Below the pieces are notes generated by a model. It searched no databases and had not been told where the DNA came from. It was given only the letters and a program-made list of their open reading frames with translations. From assembly GCF_030123105.1 (NCBI RefSeq), contig NZ_CP126095.1, forward strand, positions 558,001 to 622,000: DNA of 64,000 nucleotides, in the 5' to 3' direction. The DNA comes from Paenibacillus sp. G2S3. Its GTDB lineage: Bacteria; Bacillota; Bacilli; Paenibacillales; Paenibacillaceae. Positions 27,847-38,049 of this stretch are shown here, one piece after another; position 1 is the first letter of the stretch, and each line of letters starts with the position of its first letter. A program made the position numbers and the translations under genes.

Positions 27847-27920
27847 TTCTAGTAATCGCTGTTACCCTACTGCTGTTTGTATATCTGGTTTACGCATTGA
27901 TTCATCCGGAGAAATTTTAA
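27843..27920 (+). CDS. kdpF: Potassium-transporting ATPase KdpF subunit
   Basis: A 25-residue membrane peptide with a GTG start overlapping the previous peptide: one helix (VIAVTLLLFVYLVYALIHP) ending EKF, matching KdpF, the small stabilising subunit of the Kdp pump. It is followed 12 bases later by kdpA behind AAGGAGG. Confidence 0.85.
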   Translation: MILVIAVTLLLFVYLVYALIHPEKF

Positions 27921-27932
27921 GGAGGGGCATTC

Positions 27933-29609
27933 ATGGGCATTTTACAAATTGTTGCTGTAATCGTAATTCTCATCTTGCTGGTTAAGCCGATGGGCACATA
28001 TTTATATCATGTATTTTCTAATGAACCGAACCGTACGGATCGATGGTTTGGAGGCATGGAAAAAGGAATTTATAAGCTGCTCGGCCTGAAAAAACGGGAC
28101 GGTATGACCTGGAAGAAGTACGCCCTCAGCTTTGTTTTAACGAATATCGTACTCGTTACTTTCAGTTATATTGTTCTTAGATTACAGCGAGGACTACCGT
28201 TAAATCCGAATGGAATTGCGGATATGGAACAGACGCTTTCATTTAATACAGTAATCAGCTTTATGACCAATACGAACCTGCAGCATTACAGCGGGGAGAC
28301 GGGACTTTCGTATTTTTCACAAATGGCTGTCATCACGATGATGATGTTCACGTCTGCAGCGAGCGGATTTTCTGTTGCGGTGGCCTTTGTCAGAGGGATC
28401 ACAGGACGGAAATCAGTAGGGAACTTCTTCGAGGATTTCGTTAAAGCACATATTCGTGTGTTCATTCCGCTAGCTTTGCTAGTTTCGTTGGTACTGGTAG
28501 GACTACATGTGCCGCAAACGCTCAAGCCATCACTTGAAGTCACTACACTAGAGGGCCAAACACAACAAATTGCTATCGGTCCAGTCGCTTCTTTGGAGTC
28601 GATCAAACATCTGGGCACCAATGGTGGCGGCTTCTTCGGAGCCAATTCATCCCATCCTTTTGAGAACCCTAATCCACTTACGAACGTGCTGGAGATTCTC
28701 TCTATGTGGATGCTGCCAGCTTCGCTCCCTTATATGTACGGATTGTTTGCCAAGAACAAACGTCAGGGCTGGGTTATTTTTACCGCAATGATGACCTTGT
28801 TCGTACTACTTCTGGGATTGAACTATTATGCTGAATCGAAGGGTAATCCGGCGATCAATGCACTAGGAATCGAATCTTCACAAGGTAGCATGGAAGGTAA
28901 AGAGGTGCGCTTCGGCATACCGCAGTCTTCCTTGTTTACTTCAGTAACAACCGCAGCTACGACAGGTAGTGTTAACAATATGCATGATACGCTGACACCG
29001 CTGGGAGGCATTACGCCTCTTGCACTGATGATGCTCAACAATGTCTTCGGAGGTAAAGGTGTCGGACTGATCAATATGCTGATGTATGCGATTCTGGGGG
29101 TCTTCCTATGCGGTCTGATGGTCGGTAGGACACCGGAATTCCTCGGACGGAAGATAGAGGCTAAGGAGATGAAGCTGATTGCCATTGCGATCCTTGTTCA
29201 TCCATTCATTATCCTTGTGCCAACCGCAGCTGCATTTCTGACCGATTTGGGCCAAGGGGCGATTACGAACACTGGATTCCATGGACTCAGCCAAGTGTTA
29301 TATGAATATGTCTCATCTGCCGCGAACAATGGTTCAGGATTTGAAGGACTTGCAGACAACACAACCTTCTGGAATGTTACAACCGGGATTGTCATGCTGC
29401 TAGGTCGTTATGTCTCTATTATCGCAATGCTGGCGGTGGCAGGTTCTCTGCTTAAGAAGAAGCCGGTTCCTGAGACGATTGGCACATTCCGCACAGACAA
29501 TGGTCTGTTTACCGGTATTCTGATTGGTACCGTAGTAATTATCGGTGCGCTGACGTTCCTGCCGGTCATTGTACTCGGCCCCATTGCAGAATATCTAACC
29601 TTACGGTAG
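27933..29609 (+). CDS. kdpA: Potassium-transporting ATPase subunit A
   Basis: The 558-residue potassium-channel-like subunit of the KdpFABC pump, with ten or so membrane helices. Selectivity-filter-type loops are visible: [49 protein letters not shown] and [13 protein letters not shown]. Length and motifs are complete. The potassium ion enters here and is handed to KdpB. Starts behind AAGGAGGGG. Confidence 0.97.
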   Translation: MGILQIVAVIVILILLVKPMGTYLYHVFSNEPNRTDRWFGGMEKGIYKLLGLKKRDGMTWKKYALSFVLTNIVLVTFSYIVLRLQRGLPLNPNGIADMEQTLSFNTVISFMTNTNLQHYSGETGLSYFSQMAVITMMMFTSAASGFSVAVAFVRGITGRKSVGNFFEDFVKAHIRVFIPLALLVSLVLVGLHVPQTLKPSLEVTTLEGQTQQIAIGPVASLESIKHLGTNGGGFFGANSSHPFENPNPLTNVLEILSMWMLPASLPYMYGLFAKNKRQGWVIFTAMMTLFVLLLGLNYYAESKGNPAINALGIESSQGSMEGKEVRFGIPQSSLFTSVTTAATTGSVNNMHDTLTPLGGITPLALMMLNNVFGGKGVGLINMLMYAILGVFLCGLMVGRTPEFLGRKIEAKEMKLIAIAILVHPFIILVPTAAAFLTDLGQGAITNTGFHGLSQVLYEYVSSAANNGSGFEGLADNTTFWNVTTGIVMLLGRYVSIIAMLAVAGSLLKKKPVPETIGTFRTDNGLFTGILIGTVVIIGALTFLPVIVLGPIAEYLTLR

Positions 29610-29625
29610 GAAGAGGGAGAATAAG

Positions 29626-31659
29626 ATGAGTACTGTAAAAAGAAAAAAGCTGCTGACGGGACCCATACTCCTTAGCGCTGTAAAGGATAGTTTTATAAAG
29701 CTTAACCCAGTAACGCTAATCAAAAATCCAGTCATGTTCGTGGTAGAGGTCGGCACGATCATTGTCCTCCTCATGGTGCTGGCTCCTGGATATTTTAATG
29801 CAGAGCAATCGATAGGCTTCAATATCACAGTGTTGTTCATTCTGCTGTTTACAGTGCTGTTTGCGAACTTCGCTGAAGCACTGGCGGAAGGCCGGGGTAA
29901 AGCCCAAGCCGATTCGCTCAAAAAAACAAAACAAGATATCACAGCTAACAAACTAGTTGGAGGAGCGGTGAAGACAGTCTCTTCCTCAGAGCTGCGTAAA
30001 GGAGATATCGTCATCGTCAGTCAGGGAGAACTCATCCCTGGTGACGGTGAAGTGATTGAAGGGCTGGCTTCCGTAGATGAATCAGCGATTACAGGTGAAT
30101 CTGCACCTGTAATCAAGGAAGCTGGTGGGGACTTTGGTTCCGTTACAGGCGGCACGCGGGTCGTCAGTGATGAGATCAAAGTCAGAATTACTAGTGATCC
30201 TGGTGAGTCGTTTCTAGATCGGATGATTTCCCTCGTTGAAGGGGCGAAACGTCAGAAGACACCTAATGAAATCGCGCTAAATACGCTTTTGATCAGTCTG
30301 ACGCTGATTTTCTTGATTGTAGTAGTGACCTTGCGGCCGATTGCGACTTATCTTGGTGTTGATCTAGACATTCCGGTGATGATCGCTTTGTTGGTCTGTC
30401 TAATCCCGACAACAATCGGGGGACTGCTCTCCGCAATCGGAATAGCGGGTATGGACCGAGTGACCCAGTTTAATGTACTCGCGATGTCGGGTAAGGCCGT
30501 TGAGGCTGCTGGTGATATTAATACGATGATCCTAGATAAGACCGGTACGATTACCTTTGGGAACCGGATGGCGAGTGAATTTGTACCTGTCGGAAATGAA
30601 TCGGAAGCGGAGCTTACGGCATGGGCGGCCATTAGTTCCTTAAAGGATGAGACGCCTGAGGGACGATCTGTAATTGAGCTGGCCAAGAAGCTGGAACGCA
30701 GCTATGACAGCAAGCTTGCTGAAGGTGGGGAATTCGTAGAGTTTAAAGCGGAAACTCGGATGAGTGGTATTGATCTCCAAGATGGACGCTGCGTACGTAA
30801 AGGTGCGGTAGACTCCGTGAAGAAATGGGTACAGTCGAAAGGTGGGGTCATTCCCGCGAACCTGGACAGTAATTCTGATGCTATCGCTCGGATGGGGGGA
30901 ACCCCATTAGCGGTTGCGGTAGACAACCGGATCTATGGACTTATTTACTTGAAAGATACAGTTAAGCCAGGTATGAAAGAGCGGTTTGATGAGCTGCGGA
31001 AAATGGGGATCAAGACCATCATGTGTACGGGTGACAATCCGCTGACCGCAGCTACAATTGCCCGCGAAGCGGGTGTAGATGATTTCATCGCTGAAAGTAC
31101 ACCTGAGGATAAAATAGCAGTCATTCGCCGCGAACAGAACGAGGGCAAGCTGGTTGCGATGACAGGGGATGGTACGAATGATGCTCCTGCCCTTGCACAA
31201 GCTGATGTGGGCTTAGCCATGAACAGCGGTACTACAGCTGCTAAGGAAGCAGCAAATATGGTCGATTTGGACTCTGACCCTTCGAAGATTATTGAGGTCG
31301 TTGCGATTGGTAAACAGCTGCTGATGACGCGGGGTGCGTTGACAACATTCAGTATTGCTAATGACATCGCGAAGTATTTCGCCATTATTCCAGCGATGTT
31401 CATGCTCGCCATTCCGGAAATGGAAGCCCTAAATGTCATGGGGCTAGGCTCGCCAAGCTCGGCTATAATATCCGCCTTAATATTTAATGCGATTATTATT
31501 CCGCTGCTCATCCCACTGGCTATGAAGGGTGTCTCGTATAAAGCTATGAGCTCTACGAAGCTGCTCGGACGTAATATTTTTATCTATGGGCTAGGCGGAG
31601 TGGTTGTTCCTTTTGCGGGCATTAAGCTCATTGATATGATCGTAAGTGTATGGATTTAA
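29626..31659 (+). CDS. kdpB: Potassium-transporting ATPase subunit B (P-type ATPase)
   Basis: The 677-residue catalytic subunit. P-type ATPase motifs are intact: TGES near residue 163, the phosphorylation site DKTGTIT near 305, and the hinge [20 protein letters not shown] near 510. It couples ATP hydrolysis to potassium import through KdpA. Seven membrane helices are expected. Starts 16 bases after kdpA. Confidence 0.97.
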   Translation: MSTVKRKKLLTGPILLSAVKDSFIKLNPVTLIKNPVMFVVEVGTIIVLLMVLAPGYFNAEQSIGFNITVLFILLFTVLFANFAEALAEGRGKAQADSLKKTKQDITANKLVGGAVKTVSSSELRKGDIVIVSQGELIPGDGEVIEGLASVDESAITGESAPVIKEAGGDFGSVTGGTRVVSDEIKVRITSDPGESFLDRMISLVEGAKRQKTPNEIALNTLLISLTLIFLIVVVTLRPIATYLGVDLDIPVMIALLVCLIPTTIGGLLSAIGIAGMDRVTQFNVLAMSGKAVEAAGDINTMILDKTGTITFGNRMASEFVPVGNESEAELTAWAAISSLKDETPEGRSVIELAKKLERSYDSKLAEGGEFVEFKAETRMSGIDLQDGRCVRKGAVDSVKKWVQSKGGVIPANLDSNSDAIARMGGTPLAVAVDNRIYGLIYLKDTVKPGMKERFDELRKMGIKTIMCTGDNPLTAATIAREAGVDDFIAESTPEDKIAVIRREQNEGKLVAMTGDGTNDAPALAQADVGLAMNSGTTAAKEAANMVDLDSDPSKIIEVVAIGKQLLMTRGALTTFSIANDIAKYFAIIPAMFMLAIPEMEALNVMGLGSPSSAIISALIFNAIIIPLLIPLAMKGVSYKAMSSTKLLGRNIFIYGLGGVVVPFAGIKLIDMIVSVWI

Positions 31660-31696
31660 TGACGTATTGACTAATCATTGAAAGGGTGAGAGCATC

Positions 31697-32323
31697 GTGA
31701 ATAACGGAAACTCCATGGAGGACACTGAAGAGCAGTTATCATCTTCGAAAGGTGCTTATTTCTTTATTATTGTACGACTAAGTCTAGTATTTATTGTTCT
31801 TTGCGGAGTGATCTATCCTCTGACGACTACAGCGCTTGCCCAGGTTCTGATGCCGTCGCAAGCGAACGGTAGCTTGCTTAAGGATGATGCTGGAGTAGTT
31901 GTAGGCTCGGAACTCATCGGGCAGAACTTTACGAACCCAGCTTTATTTCATGGTCGTGTATCTAGTATTGAGTATAAAGCAGAAGCTTCAGGCTCCAATA
32001 ACTACGCGCCATCCAATCCGGATATGCTGCAGCGGACAAAGGATTTCATTACGCAGTGGCAGCTCGATAACCCAGATGTGCCTATGAACAAATTGCCAGT
32101 CGATCTGGTAACCAACTCGGGTTCGGGGCTTGATCCGCATATTACACCTGCTTCGGCTATTGTGCAGATTCCTCGGATTAGCAATTTAACCGGTATTCCT
32201 GCCTCACAGCTGGAAGAGCTCGTGAATAAGCATACCGAGGGTCGTGATTTGGGGCTGTTCGGTGAAGAACGGGTAAATGTGTTGAAGCTGAACATGGATC
32301 TTCAGAAACTATCGAACAAATAA
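31697..32323 (+). CDS. kdpC: Potassium-transporting ATPase subunit C
   Basis: A 208-residue subunit with one N-terminal membrane helix (near 22-45) and a soluble domain. Family signatures are [40 protein letters not shown] and [17 protein letters not shown] start behind AAGGGTGAG. It associates with KdpB and raises its ATP affinity. Confidence 0.96.
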   Translation: MNNGNSMEDTEEQLSSSKGAYFFIIVRLSLVFIVLCGVIYPLTTTALAQVLMPSQANGSLLKDDAGVVVGSELIGQNFTNPALFHGRVSSIEYKAEASGSNNYAPSNPDMLQRTKDFITQWQLDNPDVPMNKLPVDLVTNSGSGLDPHITPASAIVQIPRISNLTGIPASQLEELVNKHTEGRDLGLFGEERVNVLKLNMDLQKLSNK

Positions 32324-32428
32324 ATATAGCAAATGTCCCTGCCAGATCTCTAGAATCGGGCAGGGATATCTTGCTTTCTTGGAACAGAAGGGTACATGCA
32401 TGATCGGGTTTATTAAGGAGTGGTCTTG

Positions 32429-34753
32429 ATGGGAACATACCGGAGGAAGACGCCGGAGGAACTGCTGCTCTCGATCTATGAGCTGCATCGGGGACGTCTG
32501 AAGATCTATATCGGGCCCGTCAGTGGGTCAGGTAAAACGTATCAGATGCTTCGTGAGGGCCAGGCGCTAAAAACGCAGGGAATCGATGTCGTGATCTGTG
32601 CGGTTTCGACGAATCAGAGTCCAGAAACTAAGGATCAGCTGGGCGATTTGGAACGCATACCGAGTATTCATTGGTTTCAGAAGGATATCGAGAAGAAGGA
32701 TCTTGATGTAGAAGCTATTGTGGCACGTAATCCGGAAGTTGTGCTAACCGATGGCTTGGCTCACCAGAATCGCGAGGGTGCGGAGAGGTCTGGAAGACTG
32801 GAAGATATCAAATTTTTATTAAGCAATGGGATTAGTGTCATTACAACTGTAAACGTATACGAACTGGAGGGTGCAGCGGATTTAGCGCGGAAGTGGACCG
32901 GGATTGAGGTAGAGCATTCTCTTCCTGCTGAGGTGCTTACCCTTGCCGATGATATCGTTCTAATTGATGTGACTCCAGAAAAAATACTTCAACGCTTGTC
33001 CGATGGACATTTAGGGAAGCACCAGCAGAGATCGCTTTTTAACAAGGGTAATTTAAGCAAGCTGCGGGAGCTGGCACTTCGGATGGTCGCTGAGGATGTT
33101 AATGATTCACTGGAGAAACACCGGGAAGAACAAGGGTTACAGGGAGCTTCGGGGATCGCAGAGAAGGTGCTGGTGTCCGCACAGTATTATTGGAATGGCT
33201 CGATCCATATCCGACGTGGACAGCAGATCGCCAAGCGGTTAAATGGGGATCTTTCAGTAGTGTCATTCTGGAAGCAGGGGCTCACCCTTTCTAAGGAAGC
33301 AGCTACCTTTAAGCGTTCTCTCTGGAAGCTGACCGAGAAGATTGGTGCCTCTATGGAGGAGATTACCTTTCGCTCGAAGCGGGAGATCCCTCGTCTGTTG
33401 GTAGAATACGCAACGCGGCACAATATTACCCGAATCGTTATGGGACACTCCAAGCAGACCGCTTGGCAGGAATTATTGAAAGGCTCGATCGCCAATTCAT
33501 TACTGAAGCAAATCCGAGGTGTGGATGTGTTCTTCGTGGCGGATCGCGCAGATCGGGAGGGAGAACGTGTACTTCCAACCCGGCAGAGTCGTAATGAACG
33601 CAAATCCGATGCCTATCACAGGTTAAGCAGTCAGGAAGTAAAGGATAAAATCGATGCGATTCGCAGAGGAACCTTTAAGGTATATATTGGGGCAGCTCCC
33701 GGTGTGGGCAAGACTTATAAGATGCTACGTGAAGGGAACGATCTCTTGAAGAGAGGGATCGATGTCGTAATCGGGCTCCTGGAGACACATGGCCGTAAAG
33801 AAACCCTTGAACAAATCGGCGATTTGGAGACCCTTCCACGTCTACGTATGGAGTACCGCGGGACTGTTCTTGAGGAAATGGATACGGCAGCAATTATTAA
33901 GCGTAATCCAGAAGTCGTGCTAGTGGATGAGCTTGCTCATACCAATATGCCAGGTAGCAAACATAAGAAGCGTTATATGGATGTTATGGAACTGCTGGAT
34001 GCGGGAATATCTGTGATCTCTACCGTGAATGTTCAGCATTTAGAAAGTCTGAATGACGCAGTAGAGCAAATTACAGGCGTTAGAGTAAGAGAGACTTTTC
34101 CGGACAGCATTCTACAGCGGGCTAATGAGGTAGAACTTATCGATGTATCCCCCAAAACACTTCAAGAGCGGATGAAGGACGGGAAAATATATGCCATGGC
34201 CAAGGTGGATCAGGCGCTGGGGGCTTTTTTCAAAATCGGGAATTTAATTGCCCTTCGGGAGTTAGCGTTGCGGGAAATTGCTGACGATGTAGATGAACGG
34301 TTAGAATCTTGGGAACGTGTCGGTTCGCTACGGGGGCCTTGGCGGCGTCAGGAAGTCATTTATGTGTGTATCACCTTGGGGGATCATGCAGAGCGCTTAA
34401 TTCGGCGTGGTTTTAGGATTGCTTATCGTCTAAAAGCTTGCTGGTATGTTACGTATGTTCAGGAATTAAAACAGAATGGACCCGTTTATGATAAACGTAT
34501 AAATGATTTAAAGGAATTGACGGAACGACTGGGTGGGACGTTTAAGATGATTGAGAGTGGGCTCCCCGCACGAGTGGCGTCCTTGCTGCTTGAAAGATCT
34601 CAAGCACTGCAGAGCACTCAGATTATTATCGGTCAGTCACAACGCTCATGGCTGCGAAAAAGTCTTCGCGGCGATGTTACCAAGCAGATTCTGCGTTCTG
34701 CCAGAAATGTGGATGTACTGGTCGTGGCAGATCTCATCCGTGAGGAAGCATAG
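32429..34753 (+). CDS. Tandem-duplicated KdpD sensor region without histidine kinase
   Basis: A 774-residue protein of two consecutive KdpD N-terminal units. Unit 1: KdpD domain with Walker A GPVSGSGKT (29-37) but a degraded second motif (VVLTDGLAHQNREG), then a USP-like domain (about 242-370). Unit 2: KdpD domain with canonical Walker A GAAPGVGKT (near 419) and VVLVDELAHTNMPGSKHKKR (near 497), then a second USP-like domain (642-774). There are no membrane helices, GAF domain or kinase domain, and no kdpE follows. The start at ATG 32429 has TAAGGAG. Kinase-less KdpD forms exist; the doubling is unusual. It probably senses ATP, potassium state or c-di-AMP and acts on the pump or another partner. 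The SxS c-di-AMP motif known from Staphylococcus KdpD is not evident. Confidence 0.88.
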   Translation: MGTYRRKTPEELLLSIYELHRGRLKIYIGPVSGSGKTYQMLREGQALKTQGIDVVICAVSTNQSPETKDQLGDLERIPSIHWFQKDIEKKDLDVEAIVARNPEVVLTDGLAHQNREGAERSGRLEDIKFLLSNGISVITTVNVYELEGAADLARKWTGIEVEHSLPAEVLTLADDIVLIDVTPEKILQRLSDGHLGKHQQRSLFNKGNLSKLRELALRMVAEDVNDSLEKHREEQGLQGASGIAEKVLVSAQYYWNGSIHIRRGQQIAKRLNGDLSVVSFWKQGLTLSKEAATFKRSLWKLTEKIGASMEEITFRSKREIPRLLVEYATRHNITRIVMGHSKQTAWQELLKGSIANSLLKQIRGVDVFFVADRADREGERVLPTRQSRNERKSDAYHRLSSQEVKDKIDAIRRGTFKVYIGAAPGVGKTYKMLREGNDLLKRGIDVVIGLLETHGRKETLEQIGDLETLPRLRMEYRGTVLEEMDTAAIIKRNPEVVLVDELAHTNMPGSKHKKRYMDVMELLDAGISVISTVNVQHLESLNDAVEQITGVRVRETFPDSILQRANEVELIDVSPKTLQERMKDGKIYAMAKVDQALGAFFKIGNLIALRELALREIADDVDERLESWERVGSLRGPWRRQEVIYVCITLGDHAERLIRRGFRIAYRLKACWYVTYVQELKQNGPVYDKRINDLKELTERLGGTFKMIESGLPARVASLLLERSQALQSTQIIIGQSQRSWLRKSLRGDVTKQILRSARNVDVLVVADLIREEA

Positions 34754-34767
34754 ACTTATCACTAATG

Positions 34768-34814
34768 AAAAAGGGTACCTTCAAGCCGTCGGCTATGAGG
34801 ATACCCTTTTTTTT
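34768..34814 (+). terminator. Terminator of the kdp operon
   Basis: AAAAGGGTA ... TACCCTTTT with an inner AGCCG/CGGCT stem, followed by eight T in a row; marks the end of the kdp operon after the KdpD-like gene. Confidence 0.85.
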
Positions 34815-34858
34815 GCAGCTATGAATTTCATCATGTACTGAATAGTTTAATGGCTGAA

Positions 34859-35098
34859 TTATTGAGCAGCTTCAACGAGTGCTTTAAGCGCAGGAAGATT
34901 AAATCCTTTGATCGCTTGATCCCCTGCTACGGTGATGGGAACACCCATGAATCCAAGCTTCTCAACTTCCTCTTGATAGACTGTGCTGGTCATAACATCT
35001 CTTACTTCAAAAGGGACACCCTGCTCGGTAAGATAATTTTTAACCAAATTACAGTCACTGCACCCTGCGGTTGAATAGACAATCACTGGCTCACTCAT
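34859..35098 (-). CDS. Glutaredoxin-like thiol-disulfide protein
   Basis: A 79-residue glutaredoxin-fold protein: strand VIVYSTAGCSDCNLVKNYL with a CSDC redox centre, GVPFEVRDV, the cis-proline segment GFMGVPITVAG and the glycine-rich tail IKGFNLPALKAL. It overlaps the upstream bacilliredoxin gene by 4 bases (ATGA), so the two are translationally coupled and probably work in the same bacillithiol redox relay. Confidence 0.85.
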   Translation of the reverse strand: MSEPVIVYSTAGCSDCNLVKNYLTEQGVPFEVRDVMTSTVYQEEVEKLGFMGVPITVAGDQAIKGFNLPALKALVEAAQ

Positions 35099-35421
35099 TG
35101 GTTCACAGCCTCTTTGATAGCATCTCTTGTGATCTTCCAGTGGGAAGTATTCCAGCGAACCTCATTGTCCTCAAGCAGGAAGAGTTGTGGAGATTCATGT
35201 TTGATGCCAAAATCCTCAGCAATTTGATTAGAAACGGGACGATCCTCGATGACTAAGACCACTGCAGCGGCAGTATCCGCATCCTTCAGATAAGCCTGAA
35301 ACTCTTCATTAGCTTTAGCGCTAATCGGGCAGGTCGTGCTGTGTTTGAACAGCAGCTTCTTGCCAGGCTTAGCTACATATTGCTCAAGATCCTCCAGCGT
35401 ATGGAGTTGTTGAATAGACAT
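35095..35421 (-). CDS. ytxJ: Bacilliredoxin BrxC-type (YtxJ) monothiol redox protein
   Basis: A 108-residue thioredoxin-fold protein of the YtxJ (DUF2847) family: KLLFKHSTTCPISAKANEEF has the single active cysteine (TCPIS), and HESPQLFLLEDNEVRWNTSH is the family signature. It removes bacillithiol from mixed disulfides on proteins. ATG 35421 lies nine bases after AGGAGG, better spaced than GTG 35430. Confidence 0.9.
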   Translation of the reverse strand: MSIQQLHTLEDLEQYVAKPGKKLLFKHSTTCPISAKANEEFQAYLKDADTAAAVVLVIEDRPVSNQIAEDFGIKHESPQLFLLEDNEVRWNTSHWKITRDAIKEAVNQ

Positions 35422-35648
35422 AGATATCACCCTCCTGGGATCGTTATTTTGCTAACAATTGTGTTGTTAACAACCTGTAATCATGATTGTAACATATATC
35501 AAAATTAAAACAAAAAGGATTCTGAAAGGCTTGCACAAGAGCCGATATACCTGAAACCAATCGCGTTGAAAAAAAGAGTTCAGCATGCTAAGGTGAAAAG
35601 AAGTAACATGCCTAACCATATCGCTACGAGATAGGAGTGTTCAGAAGA

Positions 35649-36371
35649 ATGAAGAAAGTTGCATGTGTGACTGGAGCTGATCGGGGGCTCGGACTGTCGC
35701 TTGTACGTTCGCTGTTGGCCAAACAATTCTCTGTATTTGCAGGACAGTTTTTGAAAGAATCAGAAGATTTGAAAGCGCTTAAAGAGCGATACTCTGAACA
35801 GTTGGAGCTTATCCCCCTAGATATCAGCAATAAAGACAGTGTAAGGCAGGCCGCAAGAGTAATAGCAAGTAAAACTGGTTATGTCGATATTATTATTAAT
35901 AATGCAGGTATTATTCGTTCTGCTGATAATGCTACTGTGCTGGTAGAGCTGGATGATGAAGGCATGGCAGAAATATATAATGTAAATACGCTTGGTGCGT
36001 TAAGAGTCAGCAATGCACTTATGGGACTGTTGCTGCAAAGTGAGGATAAATTAATCGTTAATATTTCATCGGAAGCGGGCAGTATTGGCCGAAATAAGCG
36101 TATCAACATGTATGGCTATTGTATGTCGAAGGCAGCACTGAATATGCAGTCCTCCTTGATGCACAATCATCTGAAAACGCTTGGCGGTCAAGTGATGGTG
36201 TTCCATCCTGGCTGGCTGCAGACTTATATGCATGGTAAGAAGGATGAGCAAGCGGAAATGACTCCGGAAAAGTCGGCAGAGCAGATTATCGACCTTGTTC
36301 TGGATTATAAAAAATATATGGGCGAGGAACCGGCCTATCTGGATATGGATGGCAGCTCATGGCCGTGGTAG
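35649..36371 (+). CDS. Short-chain dehydrogenase/reductase
   Basis: A 240-residue SDR oxidoreductase. The N-terminal VACVTGADRGLGLSLV is the NAD(P)-binding glycine motif, IIINNAGI is the second conserved stretch, and catalytic serine (NISSEAGS), tyrosine and lysine (YGYCMSKAAL) are present. Substrate unknown. ATG 35649 is used; GTG 35637 is too close to the AGGAG site. Confidence 0.9.
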   Translation: MKKVACVTGADRGLGLSLVRSLLAKQFSVFAGQFLKESEDLKALKERYSEQLELIPLDISNKDSVRQAARVIASKTGYVDIIINNAGIIRSADNATVLVELDDEGMAEIYNVNTLGALRVSNALMGLLLQSEDKLIVNISSEAGSIGRNKRINMYGYCMSKAALNMQSSLMHNHLKTLGGQVMVFHPGWLQTYMHGKKDEQAEMTPEKSAEQIIDLVLDYKKYMGEEPAYLDMDGSSWPW

Positions 36372-36413
36372 AACAGATATCTCAAAATAGATAAGAAGAA
36401 AGGCGCTGATAAC

Positions 36414-37049
36414 ATGTCTACACTAAAAGCACTTGCACTTGGAAGCTACTCGGAAGTTAAGTATCACCCTTTTGCTGGCGTAGATCGGGAGATCGAGCAA
36501 ATCCTTGCTAATGACCTACAGGTATTCTCTTCAGAGGATTATGGGTTACTTAATAAAGAAACGTTGTCTGACTACAAGCTAGTAATCTCCTACACCGAAT
36601 TTTCGGATGACAAAATCCCGGCGGAACAAAGTGGTGCTTTGCTCTCCTATGTGGCTGGCGGGGGCGGTCTACTAGTGGTACATAACGGAATTTCCTTACA
36701 GCGCAATCAGGAGCTGGGCGCAATGCTGGGCGCACATTTCACCCATCATCCAGAGTATACTTCGCTGCAGATGTCCATACCCGCACTCGAGCATCCTATT
36801 ATGCAGGGAATTGAAGAATTTGTGATCGAAGATGAGCCGTATTATTTTGAGATGCATCCTTATTTCGAAACGACGGTGCTCGCTGAATATCCTCATGAGG
36901 GAGCTATGCGACAAGCGGCTTGGTGTCACGAATTTGGCTTGGGTCGGGTTGTTTATTTAATGCCAGGGCATCATTTGCCTTCATTTTCAGTAGAGCCATT
37001 CCGCGAAATGATTCGTAGAGGTGGACTATGGGCGGCAGGATTATTGTAG
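36414..37049 (+). CDS. ThuA-domain protein
   Basis: A 211-residue glutamine-amidotransferase-like protein of the ThuA family: YVAGGGGLLVVHNGISL, GAHFTHHPEY, IEDEPYYFEMHPYFE and WCHEFGLGRVVYLMPGHH. ThuA relatives act in disaccharide (trehalose) catabolism but most are uncharacterised. Follows the SDR gene after 42 bases in the same direction, so the pair may process a sugar derivative together. Confidence 0.88.
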   Translation: MSTLKALALGSYSEVKYHPFAGVDREIEQILANDLQVFSSEDYGLLNKETLSDYKLVISYTEFSDDKIPAEQSGALLSYVAGGGGLLVVHNGISLQRNQELGAMLGAHFTHHPEYTSLQMSIPALEHPIMQGIEEFVIEDEPYYFEMHPYFETTVLAEYPHEGAMRQAAWCHEFGLGRVVYLMPGHHLPSFSVEPFREMIRRGGLWAAGLL

Positions 37050-37069
37050 GATGGTAAGATTACCAACGG

Positions 37070-37103
37070 TCCAACTGTGGGATAACTACGGTTGGATTTT
37101 TTT
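37070..37103 (+). terminator. Terminator after the ThuA gene
   Basis: Nine-pair stem TCCAACTGT / ACGGTTGGA with a 9-base loop, then seven or more T. The following promoter begins inside its T-run. Confidence 0.8.
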
Positions 37104-37104
37104 G

Positions 37105-37140
37105 TTGACTCTTACATTGGTGTCAGGGTTTATACTGGTG
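37105..37140 (+). promoter_or_regulatory. MerR-type promoter with long spacer
   Basis: TTGACT at 37105-37110 and TTATAC (37130-37135), spaced 19 bases (20 if TATACT is taken). The spacer carries the imperfect dyad CTTACattggtGTCAG. Over-long spacers with a central dyad are the hallmark of MerR-regulated promoters; the MerR gene is directly downstream, implying autoregulation. Confidence 0.65.
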
Positions 37141-37174
37141 TAGAACAATTCTCATGAACCCCGGGGAGAATGCT

Positions 37175-37567
37175 ATGAAAATAGGTGAGCTTGCTAAACT
37201 GACGGGCGTAAGCGTCCGTTCACTTCGTTATTATGAGAATCAAGGATTAATCTCGCCGATCCGCCAGGCCAACGGATATCGGGAGTACTCTCCGCTAGCT
37301 GTGGAGACGGTAGAAACGATTAAATTATATTTGAACCTAGGTCTGTCCACAGAGCAGATCGCGGGCTTTCTACATTGTGTCTTGAAGAACAAGGAAGCTT
37401 TCTGCGCAGAAGTGATGCCACTATACCGTAGTAAGCTTGAAGATATTGAACGTCAGCTTGTAGAACTGAATCAGATTAAACGCAATTTGGAAGAAAGAAT
37501 GGCATCTATCTTGCAAGAGCAGAACGAGAGTAGTTTAGGGGCATGTACACTGGAGAACTTGGACTAG
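37175..37567 (+). CDS. MerR-family transcriptional regulator
   Basis: A 130-residue regulator. The N-terminal helix-turn-helix and wing (KIGELAKLTGVSVRSLRYYE, then NQGLI, NGYREYS) are canonical. A coiled-coil dimerisation helix follows (near 80-120). One cysteine lies in FLHCVL and another in AFCAEV. GGGGAG precedes ATG 37175. The thioredoxin gene downstream starts 38 bases after the stop, suggesting control by thiol or oxidative stress. Confidence 0.93.
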   Translation: MKIGELAKLTGVSVRSLRYYENQGLISPIRQANGYREYSPLAVETVETIKLYLNLGLSTEQIAGFLHCVLKNKEAFCAEVMPLYRSKLEDIERQLVELNQIKRNLEERMASILQEQNESSLGACTLENLD

Positions 37568-37605
37568 GTACTGCTGGTGTTGAAAACTGTGAGGAGGAAT
37601 GGCAA

Positions 37606-37932
37606 ATGGCTATTACAAATGCAGATAGCGCTGATTGGGTACGAGCAGAAATAAGCGGTGGTGGAACGGTATTGGTAGATTACGGTGCGCCATGGTGTCC
37701 CCCTTGCAAGGTGCTGCTGCCTCTTCTGGAAGATCTTCATCAGGAATATGGAGAGGATGTTTCTATTGTAAAGGTGAATTGTGACGAATTGCCGGATCTG
37801 GCTGGAGAAGCTGGTGTTATGGGGATGCCTACAGTCATTGTGTATAAAGATGGGCAGCCAATGGAAAAGTTGGTTGGCTTACGTCCGAAAGCAGCCTACC
37901 AAGGTATATTGAACAAGGTTATTCTAGCATAG
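37606..37932 (+). CDS. Thioredoxin
   Basis: A 108-residue thioredoxin with active site APWCPPCK (CPPC instead of the usual CGPC), VKVNCDELPDLAGEAGVMG and the cis-proline in GMPTVIVYKDGQ. ATG 37606 follows GAGGAGG. It reduces protein disulfides in the cytoplasm. Cotranscribed with the MerR regulator, and followed by a terminator. The CPPC centre hints at a dedicated role. Confidence 0.92.
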   Translation: MAITNADSADWVRAEISGGGTVLVDYGAPWCPPCKVLLPLLEDLHQEYGEDVSIVKVNCDELPDLAGEAGVMGMPTVIVYKDGQPMEKLVGLRPKAAYQGILNKVILA

Positions 37933-37960
37933 GGAAATAATTATAAAGATGAACTTAGGG

Positions 37961-37986
37961 AGACCCCATATTGTGGGGTCTTTTTT
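37961..37986 (+). terminator. Terminator after thioredoxin
   Basis: Perfect stem GACCCCA / TGGGGTC with a short loop, followed by six T. Confidence 0.88.
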
Positions 37987-38049
37987 GTATGCATGAATTA
38001 TCCATCTTCGGTAAAAAATACGGTCACAGCTATAAAGGAGGTGTTAGGG

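Noticed and set aside
32429..34753. Assembly duplication as the cause of the doubled KdpD
   Set aside because: The two halves are clearly homologous but diverged in sequence, including at their nucleotide motifs, so this is an old duplication, not a repeated read segment.
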